Assembly: GCF_050632385.1 (NCBI RefSeq) | Contig: NZ_CP192599.1 | Span: forward strand, 1,178,001 to 1,242,000 | Length of the DNA stretch: 64,000 bases | Reading direction: 5' to 3' | Origin: Humitalea sp050632385 | GTDB taxonomy: Bacteria; Pseudomonadota; Alphaproteobacteria; Acetobacterales; Acetobacteraceae | In this document: one piece after another, positions 24,932-33,576 of the stretch | Numbering within the stretch: the stretch's first letter is position 1 | Layout: each line of letters begins with the position of its first letter | Notes under the pieces: model-generated | What the model was told of the DNA's origin: nothing | Database searches by the model: none | What the model saw: only the letters and a program-made list of their open reading frames with translations | Made by a program: the position numbers and the translations under genes

Positions 24932-25990
24932 ATGCGGACCAGCATTGTCGGCGGAGCGATGCTGCCGCACGCGCCCCAGTTCTTCACTCAGCCGGACACG
25001 GAGGACAAGGCGACCATTGCCAAGGTCCAGCGCGTCGGGGCCGAGATTGGCGAAAGCCTGCGTGCGCTGAAGCCTGATCTTTGGATCATCTTCTCCAACG
25101 ATCACGCGGAGCAATTCTTTCACCAGGCTGCGCCGGCCTTCACCATCCATGTCGGCGGTGAGGGGCGGGGTCGGTTCGCCGGTCGCGACTTCCATTGGCC
25201 GATTCCTGGCGAGGTGGGGCTGGAGTTGGTGCGAAGCCTGTATCAGCAGGGGTTCGATCCGGCCTTCAGCAGTACGGCAAAGATCGACTACGCCATCGGT
25301 ATTCCGTTGACGCATTTGGGCCATACGGCGCCGGTGCTGCCGATCTATGTAAACGCCTACCTGCCACCGCAACCGCCGATGGAGCGCTGCTACGCCTTCG
25401 GCCAGGCTGTGGCGCGGGCGGTGACGAATCTCGGGCTGCGCACGGTCGTTCTGGCCAGCGGCGGCATGTCGCATTTTCCGGGGACGGATCGCTATTCCAA
25501 CCCCGAGTTGGACTGGGACCTGGCTGTGCTCGCGAAGCTGCGCGAGGGCAATCTGAAGAGCCTGATCGGATTGCACGAAAGCGAGCTGGACGACACCGGC
25601 AACATCGAGCTGCGCTGTTGGGCCTGCGCTGCCGGCGCGTTGGGTGAGCGCGTTCCTGACGTCCTGCAGATGGACCCGAGCTGGCACCATAACTATGCCT
25701 CTCTCGGCTGGTTCAACGCTGGTCGTGATCCTGGCGCGCCACATTACCCCGCGACCAAGCCGGAACTGGTCGAGTTGGTCACCGCCCTGCACGCCTTGGC
25801 ACATGAAGCACCGGCGCGTGAGGCCTACGTTTCCGATCCGGCGGCCTACGCGTCGCGCTTCAAACTGACGCCGGAACAGGGTGCGGCGCTCGTGGCACTC
25901 GACCTGCCGGCCATGGTTGCGATGGGCACGCATCCGTTGGTGCCGTTCCTTGCGAACATGCAGCTGCAGCAACTGCGCAAGAAGGCCTAG
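24932..25990 (+). CDS. Class III extradiol ring-cleavage dioxygenase, LigB-LigA fusion
   Basis: Fe(II) dioxygenase of the LigB family that opens a catechol- or gallate-like ring. Likely metal ligands are H13 (MLPHAPQFF), H58 (SNDHAEQFF) and E226 (GNIELRCW); H181 (GGMSHFPG) is the likely acid-base residue. Residues about 285-345 resemble the small LigA alpha subunit (AYASRFKLTPEQGAAL, then LPAMVAMGTHPLVPF). Subunits that are separate in protocatechuate 4,5-dioxygenase are thus fused, as in gallate dioxygenase. 352 residues. RBS AAAGGAGG lies before ATG. The aldehyde dehydrogenase next door would oxidise the semialdehyde product. Confidence 0.87.
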   Translation: MRTSIVGGAMLPHAPQFFTQPDTEDKATIAKVQRVGAEIGESLRALKPDLWIIFSNDHAEQFFHQAAPAFTIHVGGEGRGRFAGRDFHWPIPGEVGLELVRSLYQQGFDPAFSSTAKIDYAIGIPLTHLGHTAPVLPIYVNAYLPPQPPMERCYAFGQAVARAVTNLGLRTVVLASGGMSHFPGTDRYSNPELDWDLAVLAKLREGNLKSLIGLHESELDDTGNIELRCWACAAGALGERVPDVLQMDPSWHHNYASLGWFNAGRDPGAPHYPATKPELVELVTALHALAHEAPAREAYVSDPAAYASRFKLTPEQGAALVALDLPAMVAMGTHPLVPFLANMQLQQLRKKA

Positions 25991-25992
25991 GC

Positions 25993-27411
25993 ATGCACAT
26001 CCGCTCCTTTGTCGACGGCAAGTCTGCGGCCTTTGGGCTCCCTGGCCTGACGCTGATTCGGCCTGAGGATGGCGCCACGACGGGCGACATCCTCGAAGCT
26101 GGCGATGCCGGTGTCGAGGCGGCTGTCGCCGCCGCTGCTGCTGCGTTCGACCGCTTGCGCGGTGCACCGCAGCACCAACGCATTGCCTGGTTGAAGACAG
26201 CGGCGACTGCCTTGTCCGCGGCATCGGAGGAAATCGCGCAGATCATAGCGGAGGACGTGGGCAAGCCCATCCGCTTGGCGCGTGGCGAGGTGAAGCGCGG
26301 TGTTGAGTTCATCGAAGGCTGCGCCGCGGCCTTGCCAAATCTGAACGGCGAGATCCTGCCGCTGGATTCCGCGACCAACGGTGCTGGATTGCTCGGCATG
26401 GTGCGCCATGTGCCGTTTGGCGTTGTCGCCGCCGTCGCGCCGTTCAACGCACCAGTCAATCTGCTGGTGCAGAAACTCGCCCCGGCCGTCGCGGCCGGCA
26501 ACACGGTGGTGGTCAAGCCTGCGCCGGCGGGGCTGCGGACGGCATTGAAACTGGCCGCGATTTTTTCCGCCGCCGGTTGGCCCGACGGGTTGTTCAACGT
26601 CGTTTCTGGCGATCGCGCGACGGCGCTGTCACTGGTCGTGCACCCCCTGGTGCGGGCCGTCAGTGTCACTGGCGGCACGGCGGCGGGCGAGGCGCTGGCA
26701 CGCGCCGCAGGTGCCAAGAAGTTCCTGGCGGAGCTTGGCTCCAACGCCGCGAACCTCGTTTTCGCCGATGCTGATCTGAAGGTCGCCGCACAGAAGATTG
26801 CCGCCGCGGGTTTCGAGGCGAGCGGTCAGCAATGCATCTCCGCGCAACGCGTCCTGGTGCAGCGGGCGGCGTTGGAGGCCTTTCTGCCTTTGCTGGTCGA
26901 GGCCGCAAAGGCGCTGAATGTCGGCGCCGTTGGCGACCCCAGGACCGATATCGGCCCGATGGTGACATTGGCCTCGGCCGAACGGGTCATGGCGCTGGTG
27001 GCCGATGCCCAAGCAAAGGGCGCCCGCGCGCTGTTGCCCCCGGTGCGCGACGGTGCATTGGTATCGCCTGGCATCCTGGTTGACGTCACGAGCGCCATGC
27101 GGCTGTGGCATGAGGAGATCTTTGGGCCCGTCATCGTCGTCTTGCCGTTCGATACGGTGGATGAGGCGATCGCCATGGCGAATGACTCACCCTTTGGCTT
27201 GCAGGCTGCGGCCTTCACTGCGAACTTGGCGACGGCGTTGCGCCTGGCCGATGCGATCGACGTCGGTTCGCTATGGATCAACGAGGCGAGCCGCTTTCGC
27301 CTGGACATGTATCCCTTCGGGGGCGTGAAGAGCAGTGGTGTCGGACGGGAAGGTATCCGGTACGCCATCCAGGAGATGTCACAACTGAAGTTCATCGGCA
27401 TTCGGCCGTGA
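25993..27411 (+). CDS. NAD(P)-dependent aldehyde dehydrogenase
   Basis: Oxidises an aldehyde to the acid, here probably the ring-cleavage semialdehyde. Catalytic positions are all present: N152 (APFNAP), K175, E247 (LAELGSNAANLVF) and C281 (SGQQCISAQRV). The common ELGGKS box reads ELGSNAA, which places it in the branch near phosphonoacetaldehyde/lactaldehyde-type enzymes rather than betaine aldehyde enzymes. 472 residues, ATG two bases after the dioxygenase stop. Last structural gene of the operon before the MarR regulator. Confidence 0.9.
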   Translation: MHIRSFVDGKSAAFGLPGLTLIRPEDGATTGDILEAGDAGVEAAVAAAAAAFDRLRGAPQHQRIAWLKTAATALSAASEEIAQIIAEDVGKPIRLARGEVKRGVEFIEGCAAALPNLNGEILPLDSATNGAGLLGMVRHVPFGVVAAVAPFNAPVNLLVQKLAPAVAAGNTVVVKPAPAGLRTALKLAAIFSAAGWPDGLFNVVSGDRATALSLVVHPLVRAVSVTGGTAAGEALARAAGAKKFLAELGSNAANLVFADADLKVAAQKIAAAGFEASGQQCISAQRVLVQRAALEAFLPLLVEAAKALNVGAVGDPRTDIGPMVTLASAERVMALVADAQAKGARALLPPVRDGALVSPGILVDVTSAMRLWHEEIFGPVIVVLPFDTVDEAIAMANDSPFGLQAAAFTANLATALRLADAIDVGSLWINEASRFRLDMYPFGGVKSSGVGREGIRYAIQEMSQLKFIGIRP

Positions 27412-27473
27412 TCCATCGATCGTGCTGAATTGGCACTGGACGTGTCACGCGTCGGAAGGGCAGAAGCGCCTGC

Positions 27474-27992
27474 ATGACCAAGGTTTCGCGAACCCGCACC
27501 GCCCGCCCCGCCAATGTCTCGACGCTTGAGCGATCGATCGATCTGTGGGGCCGTCCGGGCTTCCTGATCCGTCGCTTGCACCAGATCTCGGTCGCGATCT
27601 TTCTAGAGGAGATGCAGGATCTGAGCCTGACGCCAGTGCAGTTTGGTGCGCTGACGGTCATTGCCAATCGGCCTGGCATCGAACAGTCCATGATCGGTGA
27701 GGAGCTCGGGTTGGACCGCGTCAACGTCGGGGATGTCGTGGTGCGCCTGATCAAGAACGGCCTGGCGATCCGCGAGGTGTCGCAACGGGACCGCCGGTTC
27801 AAGGAAGTCTTCCTGACGCCGGAAGGCATGAAGCTGGCAGCCGAAGGCGCGAAGCGGCTGAAGCGCATCCAGGAGCGGCTGCTCGGCCCGCTGAACGAGA
27901 GTCAGCGAGAGACCTTTCTGGAACTGGTGATGTTGATGATTACGGCAAGCAACAGCCTAGGTCGTGCAACCTTGCGCCTGCCGGAAAGCTGA
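27474..27992 (+). CDS. MarR-family transcriptional regulator
   Basis: Winged-helix dimer that usually represses catabolic genes and lets go on binding an aromatic ligand. The helix-turn-helix region (QFGALTVIANRPGIEQSMIGEELGLDRVNVGDVV) and the wing (REVSQRDRRFKEVFLTPEGMKL) are clear. 172 residues with helical dimerisation ends. It lies between two palindromes of related sequence (17843-17858 and 28036-28052), each overlapping a -10 box, so it probably controls both the aromatic operon and the following monooxygenase operon. Related picolinate clusters are also run by a MarR-type regulator. Confidence 0.88.
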   Translation: MTKVSRTRTARPANVSTLERSIDLWGRPGFLIRRLHQISVAIFLEEMQDLSLTPVQFGALTVIANRPGIEQSMIGEELGLDRVNVGDVVVRLIKNGLAIREVSQRDRRFKEVFLTPEGMKLAAEGAKRLKRIQERLLGPLNESQRETFLELVMLMITASNSLGRATLRLPES

Positions 27993-28015
27993 TCTGTGTT
28001 TGACGTAGATTCGCG

Positions 28016-28052
28016 TTGCAGCGGATAAAATAGATCGTATACTCACTATACG
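28016..28052 (+). promoter_or_regulatory. Promoter with palindromic operator before the FMN monooxygenase operon
   Basis: TTGCAG (28016-28021) and TATACT (28038-28043) are spaced by 16 bases. The -10 lies in the inverted repeat CGTATA-N5-TATACG (28036-28052), both arms perfect. The core GTATACTCA matches the opposite strand of the operator at 17843-17858. An alternative -35, TTGACG, lies at 28000-28005. Probable site for the MarR-type protein encoded just upstream. Confidence 0.55.
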
Positions 28053-28127
28053 GTTTGAGGCGGGGCCGCGAATCTTGGATCGGCCGCCTTTGCAGTCTGC
28101 GTTTTGCTGAGCAAGGATTGGCGCGGT

Positions 28128-29474
28128 ATGGGTCGGCAGATGAAGCTCGGATTGAGCATGGTCCAGAACGGCACGCATCTCGCGGCGTGGCGGCATCCCG
28201 GCTCTCCACTGGGTGGTGCGCTCGACTTCAAGCTTTGGAAACGCATGGCCCAGGCTGCGGAAGCGGCGAAGATCCATTTCATGTTCTGGGCGGATGGCGC
28301 CGCCGTCCGCATCAATGCCAAGAGTGATGATGATCTAAGCTACAATGGACGGATCGAGCAGTTCGAGCCGACGACGTTGATGGCCGCGATCTCTGCCGTC
28401 ACGGAGCGCATTGGGCTGATTGCCACGGCTTCCACCACCTACAACGAACCCTACACCGTCGCGCGCAAGTTCGCTTCGCTGGACTATCTCAGTGAGGGCC
28501 GCGTTGGCTGGAATGTCGTCACCTCCTGGAGCGAGCAGGAGGCGGTGAACTTCAACCGCGATAAACATCTGGATCATTCCGTTCGCTATCGTCGGGCGGA
28601 GGAGTTCTTCGATGTTGTCCTTGGGCTCTGGGACAGCTGGGAGGATGACGCCTTCCTGCGCGACCGTGAGGGTGGGCGATACTTCGATCCCGCGAAGATG
28701 CATGTGCTAGCCCACAAGGGTGAGCATTTCTCGGTGCGTGGCCCGTTGAACATCGCAAGGCCGGTGCAGGGTTATCCGGTGATCGCGCAGGCCGGCTCCT
28801 CGGAGCCGGGGCAGGATCTTGCGGCGCGCACCGCGGATCTCGTCTACACTGCCCAGCAGAACTTGGCCGAGGCGCAAGCCTTCTACGCCAGCGTAAAGGG
28901 TCGCCTCGCCGCCTATGGCCGATCGCCGGACGACATGCTGGTGATGCCGGGCGCCATGATTGTCGTCGGTGAGACCGATGAGGCGGCACGGGATAAGTTG
29001 GCGGAACTGGAAGCGTTGATCCACCCCAAGATCGGCATGGGCATCCTGGAGCGCACGGTCGGCGACCTCTCCGCTTATCCGGTGGACGGCCCTGTGCCGG
29101 ACTTGACCGGTGACGGCCCGGTCAAGTCGATCTCCGGCAAGACGCTGCGGTTGGCGCGGGAGCAGGGGCTCACGATCCGTCAGCTCTACACCAGACTGTC
29201 GGGCGGTTCCGGGCACTATCAGATCGTCGGTTCGGCCAAGACGATCGTGGATGAGATGGAGGCCTGGTTCTTGGGGGGCGGCTGCGACGGCTTCAATATG
29301 ATGCTCCCCTACTACCCCGACGGGTTGGAAGACGTGCTGCGACTCGTGGTGCCTGAGTTGCAACGTCGTGGCCTGTTTCGGACAGAGTACGAGGGGCGCA
29401 CGCTGCGCGAGAATCTCGGACTGCGCCGGCCCGCGCATCACACCGGCGTGCCGCGATCCACGCGTGCAGGCTGA
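28128..29474 (+). CDS. LLM-class FMN-dependent monooxygenase (NtaA/SnaA/DszA family)
   Basis: Flavin-dependent oxygenase that uses FMNH2 from a separate reductase; relatives attack nitrilotriacetate, EDTA, pristinamycin or dibenzothiophene sulfone. Family features are MKLGLSMVQNGTHLAAWRHP, RIGLIATASTTYNEPYTVAR, the GRVGWNVVTS core and the VQGYPVIAQAGSSEPGQDLAA loop for FMN. About 448 residues. ATG 28128 or 28140 (MKLGL) could start translation. No flavin reductase is nearby, so the partner is elsewhere. The Pot-type importer that follows after 39 bases probably brings in the substrate, perhaps an amine or polyaminocarboxylate. Confidence 0.87.
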   Translation: MGRQMKLGLSMVQNGTHLAAWRHPGSPLGGALDFKLWKRMAQAAEAAKIHFMFWADGAAVRINAKSDDDLSYNGRIEQFEPTTLMAAISAVTERIGLIATASTTYNEPYTVARKFASLDYLSEGRVGWNVVTSWSEQEAVNFNRDKHLDHSVRYRRAEEFFDVVLGLWDSWEDDAFLRDREGGRYFDPAKMHVLAHKGEHFSVRGPLNIARPVQGYPVIAQAGSSEPGQDLAARTADLVYTAQQNLAEAQAFYASVKGRLAAYGRSPDDMLVMPGAMIVVGETDEAARDKLAELEALIHPKIGMGILERTVGDLSAYPVDGPVPDLTGDGPVKSISGKTLRLAREQGLTIRQLYTRLSGGSGHYQIVGSAKTIVDEMEAWFLGGGCDGFNMMLPYYPDGLEDVLRLVVPELQRRGLFRTEYEGRTLRENLGLRRPAHHTGVPRSTRAG

Positions 29475-29513
29475 TTTTCTGCTGATCGACACGCGCGCGT
29501 CGCGCTATGGAGA

Positions 29514-30671
29514 ATGGCGATGAACATGCAATCCCGTTGCGAGCATCTGATCGAGCGTCATGGCAATGGCGACCTCGGCAGGCGAGGTTTCCTTGGGCTG
29601 CTGGGCATGGCGGCGGCCAGCGTGGGGCTGGCGGGGGCCGGCATCGCCGGGTTGACCCGCCACGCACAGGCTGCTGATGGCATTCGCTTCGATGGCTGGG
29701 GCGGCGTGGCGCAGCAGGCCATGGACAGGCTGGTGCTACGCCCGTTCACCGAAAAGACCGGTACCGCGGTGCGCCAGGGCTCCTTCGGTTCGATGGAGGA
29801 ATTGCTGACCAAGGTGCGCGCGGGATCGCCTGGAGACTACAATCTGGCCTCGCTGAATACGCGCCTGGCCTACAAGCAATTCTATGACTTCGGGCTGTGC
29901 GAGGCGGTGGACGAAACACGTATTCCGCGTCTGGCGACCATGGATCGGCGCGCGATCGATGGCTTCAAGATCCTGTCGGACGGCAAGCTTTGCGCCGTGC
30001 CGTCGATCCTGACCACGGTTGGCATCCTGTACAACCGCGACTTGCTGCCATCGGCGGAGGTGGCGCAGAAGGGCGCCGACATCCTGCTGGATTCGCGGTT
30101 TCGCGGTAAGATTTCCGGTGAGAACAACTGGCTCAAGCGCATCTGGTACGGCGCGCTGCAAACTGGCCAGAATCCGAATGCCATCGCGAACATGGATGCC
30201 GTTTGGGACAAGATCCGTCAGAGCCGGCAGATGGTGATAAAGTACTGGAGCTCCGGTGCCGAGCAGATGAGCCTGCTGGCCAATGGCACCGCTGTCGTCA
30301 GCGATGGCTGGGGCGTGCGCGCTTTTCATCTACGCAAGCAGGGCTTTCCCATCGACATCGCTTTTCCGAACGGCATCTACACGGACACCGGCGGGATTCT
30401 CGTCCTGAAAGGGACGCCGATGGATGCGGCCTATGAGATGTTTGACATTCTGCTGCGGCCCGAGGTCCAGTTCGTGCTGGCGGAGGATGAGGGCAATACG
30501 CCGCTCTACGACCCGACAAAGGTGGAGATCCCGGCATCGCTCCGCGCCAACCTGCCGGGCTATGACGAGAATGGGACGCTGCGTCTCGGCACCTTCGTCG
30601 ATCCCGTCTACTGGACGCAGAACGCCATCGCCTGGCAGCGCCGGTATCAACAGGTCATGGCGCGCGGCTGA
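29514..30671 (+). CDS. ABC importer binding protein, PotD-like, with Tat signal
   Basis: Periplasmic binding protein of the spermidine/putrescine class. The long N-terminus has a twin-arginine signal (GRRGFLGLLGMAAASVGLAG, cleavage near AQA-AD around residue 54). The mature part begins IRFDGWGGVAQQAMDRL and contains the family's hinge segments. 385 residues; ATG 29514 is preceded by TGGAG, and ATG 29520 is also possible. It is followed by two permeases and an ATPase. The ligand is not decided by sequence; the coupled FMN oxygenase argues against ordinary polyamine uptake. Confidence 0.86.
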   Translation: MAMNMQSRCEHLIERHGNGDLGRRGFLGLLGMAAASVGLAGAGIAGLTRHAQAADGIRFDGWGGVAQQAMDRLVLRPFTEKTGTAVRQGSFGSMEELLTKVRAGSPGDYNLASLNTRLAYKQFYDFGLCEAVDETRIPRLATMDRRAIDGFKILSDGKLCAVPSILTTVGILYNRDLLPSAEVAQKGADILLDSRFRGKISGENNWLKRIWYGALQTGQNPNAIANMDAVWDKIRQSRQMVIKYWSSGAEQMSLLANGTAVVSDGWGVRAFHLRKQGFPIDIAFPNGIYTDTGGILVLKGTPMDAAYEMFDILLRPEVQFVLAEDEGNTPLYDPTKVEIPASLRANLPGYDENGTLRLGTFVDPVYWTQNAIAWQRRYQQVMARG

Positions 30672-30699
30672 GCCGCCGTCGCACAAGCCAGGGCACAGC

Positions 30700-31584
30700 A
30701 TGAGCACGACAGCGATCCCACGCGACCGACGGTTTGAATGGCCCGCCTGGCTGCTCCTGGCGCCAGCGCTGGCCTGCGTGGCGATGTTCATCGTGATGCC
30801 GTTGGTAACGGTCGGGGTGTATTCTTTCTGGCAGCGTTCCCCGATCGGCATCGTCGAACAGGTGTTCACGCTGGACAATTGGCGGGAGTTCTTTGGCGAC
30901 TCCTTCTACGCGCTGATCCTTTGGCGCAGCATCCGATTGTCGCTGCTGGCGATGCTGACGGCGGCGCTTTTGGGGTATCCGGTTGCCTACACCCTCAGTC
31001 GCATGGGCGATCGCTGGCGCGCCGCGCTGATCCTGCTGCTGTTCCTGCCGTCCTGGATCAGCTTCGTCGTGCGTACCATGTCGTGGCTGCATGTGCTCGG
31101 CCCGACGGGCCTGGTGAACATGTCGTTGCAGCGCATGGGGTTGATCTTCGAACCGTTGCCTCTGCTATACAACGATTTCGCGATCTACATCGGGTTGGTG
31201 CATTACGTCATCACCTACATGATCCTGAACATCTACATCGGCTTGCAGTCGGTGGATCGGAACGTGGTTGATGCCGCGCGCACCCTGGGTGCTAGTGACT
31301 GGCAGGCGTTCCTGGCCGTGACGCTGCCGCTGTCGCTGCCGGGCCTGTCGGCGGGTTGCCTATTGTGCTTCATCCTGGCGTCCGGCAGCTACATCACGCC
31401 GATGTTGTTGGGTGGACCGGGCAATATCTACTTCCCGAACCTGATTTATGAGGCGATGGTGCCGCAGCTTGACTGGCCTTTCGGCGCGGCACTCGCGCTT
31501 GTGTTCATCCTGGTCCTGGTCGCCGTGCTGTTGGTCTATGCGCGGATCGTCGGGCTGTCGCATTTGACGAAGCGGGCCGCGTGA
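30700..31584 (+). CDS. ABC importer permease, PotB-like
   Basis: First membrane subunit of the importer: about six transmembrane segments, the SFVVRTMSWLHVLG stretch typical of PotB-type permeases and the EAA loop (DRNVVDAARTLGASDWQAF). 294 residues from ATG 30700; the long frame upstream runs through the binding protein gene out of frame and is not used. Overlaps the next permease by one base. Confidence 0.9.
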   Translation: MSTTAIPRDRRFEWPAWLLLAPALACVAMFIVMPLVTVGVYSFWQRSPIGIVEQVFTLDNWREFFGDSFYALILWRSIRLSLLAMLTAALLGYPVAYTLSRMGDRWRAALILLLFLPSWISFVVRTMSWLHVLGPTGLVNMSLQRMGLIFEPLPLLYNDFAIYIGLVHYVITYMILNIYIGLQSVDRNVVDAARTLGASDWQAFLAVTLPLSLPGLSAGCLLCFILASGSYITPMLLGGPGNIYFPNLIYEAMVPQLDWPFGAALALVFILVLVAVLLVYARIVGLSHLTKRAA

Positions 31585-32441
31585 TGCCGCCACGCCTGGC
31601 CTTCGGCTTGCTCGCTGCGTTCACGGTGCTGATCTACATCTTCAAGCTGCTACCCGTCGCGGTGGTCGTGTTGCTTGCGTTCAATCCGCCGGAGTTTGGT
31701 AGCTTTCCAATGACCGGACTGACCTTGCGGTGGTTCTCAGGCTTGTTCCGCAACCCCGCCGTCGTCGAGGCCATCCGGACCTCCATGATCCTCGGTGCGC
31801 TGGCGGCCTCGATCTCCACTGTCATCGGCACGGCGGCTGCCTATGCGATGGTGCGTTACCGCTTCGTCGGCCAGGGCGTGGTGCAGACCCTGCTGACGCT
31901 GCCGCTGCTTGTGCCGCACCTTATCCTCGGCGTCGGGCTGCTGCTCGCCTTCCGCGTCCTGGGATGGTCCAAGAGCTTCACCCTGATGGTGGTGGGGCAC
32001 GTGGCCTTGACGCTGCCATTCGTCATCCTGACCACGCAGCACCGGTTGCAGGCCATCCCCATCCATCTGGAGGAAGCGGCGCGCACCTTGGGTGCCAGCC
32101 GCTGGCACACCTTCCGCGAGGTGACGTTGCCGCTGGCGCTGCCGGCCATCATCACCGGCATGGTCTTCGCGTTCATGAGTTCCTTCGATGAGGTGACCGC
32201 CACGCTGTTCTGGCGGCCGGCGAACTTCGACACTGTGCCGATCTATGTGTTGTCGGAGTTGCAGAACTCCATAAGCCAGGAACTCAATGCCCTGGCCGCG
32301 GCGCTGATTGCCTTCTCCACGGCGGTGCCGCTGACGACGATGCTGTTGCTCTACCTCGCGACGACGCGTCGCCGTCCTCGGCCGGTCGCGGATGATGCAG
32401 CACCGGCGTTGGTCGCCCGCACTTCCGGATCCGTGACATGA
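31584..32441 (+). CDS. ABC importer permease, PotC-like
   Basis: Second membrane subunit. Features are FKLLPVAVVVLLAFNPPEF at the start, the LTLRWFSGLF segment and the EAA loop (PIHLEEAARTLGASRWHTF). 285 residues from ATG 31584 (a GTG just before it overlaps the previous stop). Its end overlaps the ATPase start by four bases (ATGA), so translation is coupled. Confidence 0.9.
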   Translation: MPPRLAFGLLAAFTVLIYIFKLLPVAVVVLLAFNPPEFGSFPMTGLTLRWFSGLFRNPAVVEAIRTSMILGALAASISTVIGTAAAYAMVRYRFVGQGVVQTLLTLPLLVPHLILGVGLLLAFRVLGWSKSFTLMVVGHVALTLPFVILTTQHRLQAIPIHLEEAARTLGASRWHTFREVTLPLALPAIITGMVFAFMSSFDEVTATLFWRPANFDTVPIYVLSELQNSISQELNALAAALIAFSTAVPLTTMLLLYLATTRRRPRPVADDAAPALVARTSGSVT

Positions 32442-33505
32442 CCAACTTTGCCATCGATATTCGCAAGGCTGCCAAATGGTATGGATCCGTTTGTGCCGTG
32501 CAGGACTTCGACCTCCAGGTGCCGGAGGGTCAGTTCGTCGCGCTGTTGGGTTCCTCTGGGTCCGGCAAGACAACGACGCTACGGATGCTGGCTGGGCTGG
32601 AGACGCCAAGTGGCGGGGATATCCTGGTCAAGGGACGTCGGGTCAATGACGTGCCCGTCCACAAGCGCAACTTCGGTATGGTGTTCCAGAACCACGCCTT
32701 GTTCCCGCACAAGACGGCCTTCGACAACATCGCTTTCGGGCTGAAGTACCGAAGCGTGAAGGCGGAGCAGATTCGCGAACGTGTTCGCCGTGCGCTGGAA
32801 ATCGTGCGCCTGCCGCATTGCGAGGACCGGCTGCCGAGCCAGATGTCGGGCGGGCAGCAGCAACGCATCGCGGTGGCCCGGGCCATCGTCATAGAACCCG
32901 ACCTGCTGCTGTTCGACGAACCCTTGTCGTCGCTGGACGCCGGGTTGCGCGACGAGATGCGCGGCGAGATCAAGCGCATCCAGCAGACGCTGGGTATCAC
33001 GACGGTCTTCGTGACGCATGATCAGGCCGAAGCACTGTCAATGGCTGACAAGGTCGTGGTCATGCACAATGGCCGGAAGCAGCAGGAAGGCACGCCGGAG
33101 GAGATCTACCGGACACCCGGCTCCGAGTTCGTCATGCGCTTCTTCGGCAACGTCAATGAAGTGCTGGGCCGCCCGGTCGGACGGTCGGGTGCGCTGACCC
33201 GAATTGAGATCGCCGAAGGCGCCCAGGTCCTGATCCGCACCGACCGCGAGATCGAGGCGGAAACGCGCTTCCTACTGCGTGCCGACGAGTTGCGGCTCAG
33301 CGCGACCCCGGTGCCGGGTGAGGAGGTTTCCTGCCTTCAGGTGAGGATTGTCGGGCGGGAGTATCTTGGCATGTTGGCGCGCTATCGTGTCGAGATTGGC
33401 GATCTGGTCATCCAGGTCATTCAACCCGTCGAGGACAAGGATTTTCCGGAAGGTCAGTCCGCCTGGTTGACCATCCGCCCTGACAGTTGGCGCATCTGGT
33501 CCTGA
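32438..33505 (+). CDS. ABC importer ATP-binding protein, PotA-like
   Basis: ATPase of the importer encoded upstream. Walker A is in SSGSGKTTTLRMLAGLE, Q-loop in MVFQNHALFPH, signature MSGGQQQRIAVARA, Walker B LLLFDEPLSSLDA and H-loop VTHDQAEAL; a TOBE domain fills the last ~110 residues. 355 residues. Last gene of the 28.1-33.5 kb operon, ended by a clear hairpin at 33539. Confidence 0.92.
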   Translation: MTNFAIDIRKAAKWYGSVCAVQDFDLQVPEGQFVALLGSSGSGKTTTLRMLAGLETPSGGDILVKGRRVNDVPVHKRNFGMVFQNHALFPHKTAFDNIAFGLKYRSVKAEQIRERVRRALEIVRLPHCEDRLPSQMSGGQQQRIAVARAIVIEPDLLLFDEPLSSLDAGLRDEMRGEIKRIQQTLGITTVFVTHDQAEALSMADKVVVMHNGRKQQEGTPEEIYRTPGSEFVMRFFGNVNEVLGRPVGRSGALTRIEIAEGAQVLIRTDREIEAETRFLLRADELRLSATPVPGEEVSCLQVRIVGREYLGMLARYRVEIGDLVIQVIQPVEDKDFPEGQSAWLTIRPDSWRIWS

Positions 33506-33538
33506 CGGGGCCGAGTGACGGATCTTTGAGGCGATCGG

Positions 33539-33560
33539 GCTGACCCTCGGAAGGGTCAGC
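33539..33560. terminator. Bidirectional terminator hairpin
   Basis: GCTGACCCT (33539-33547) and AGGGTCAGC (33552-33560) form a perfect 9-bp stem with a CGGA tetraloop. It stands between the convergent ends of the PotA-like gene and the Bug-family gene and probably ends both transcripts. Confidence 0.75.
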
Positions 33561-33576
33561 GCTCCAAACTCAGCGG

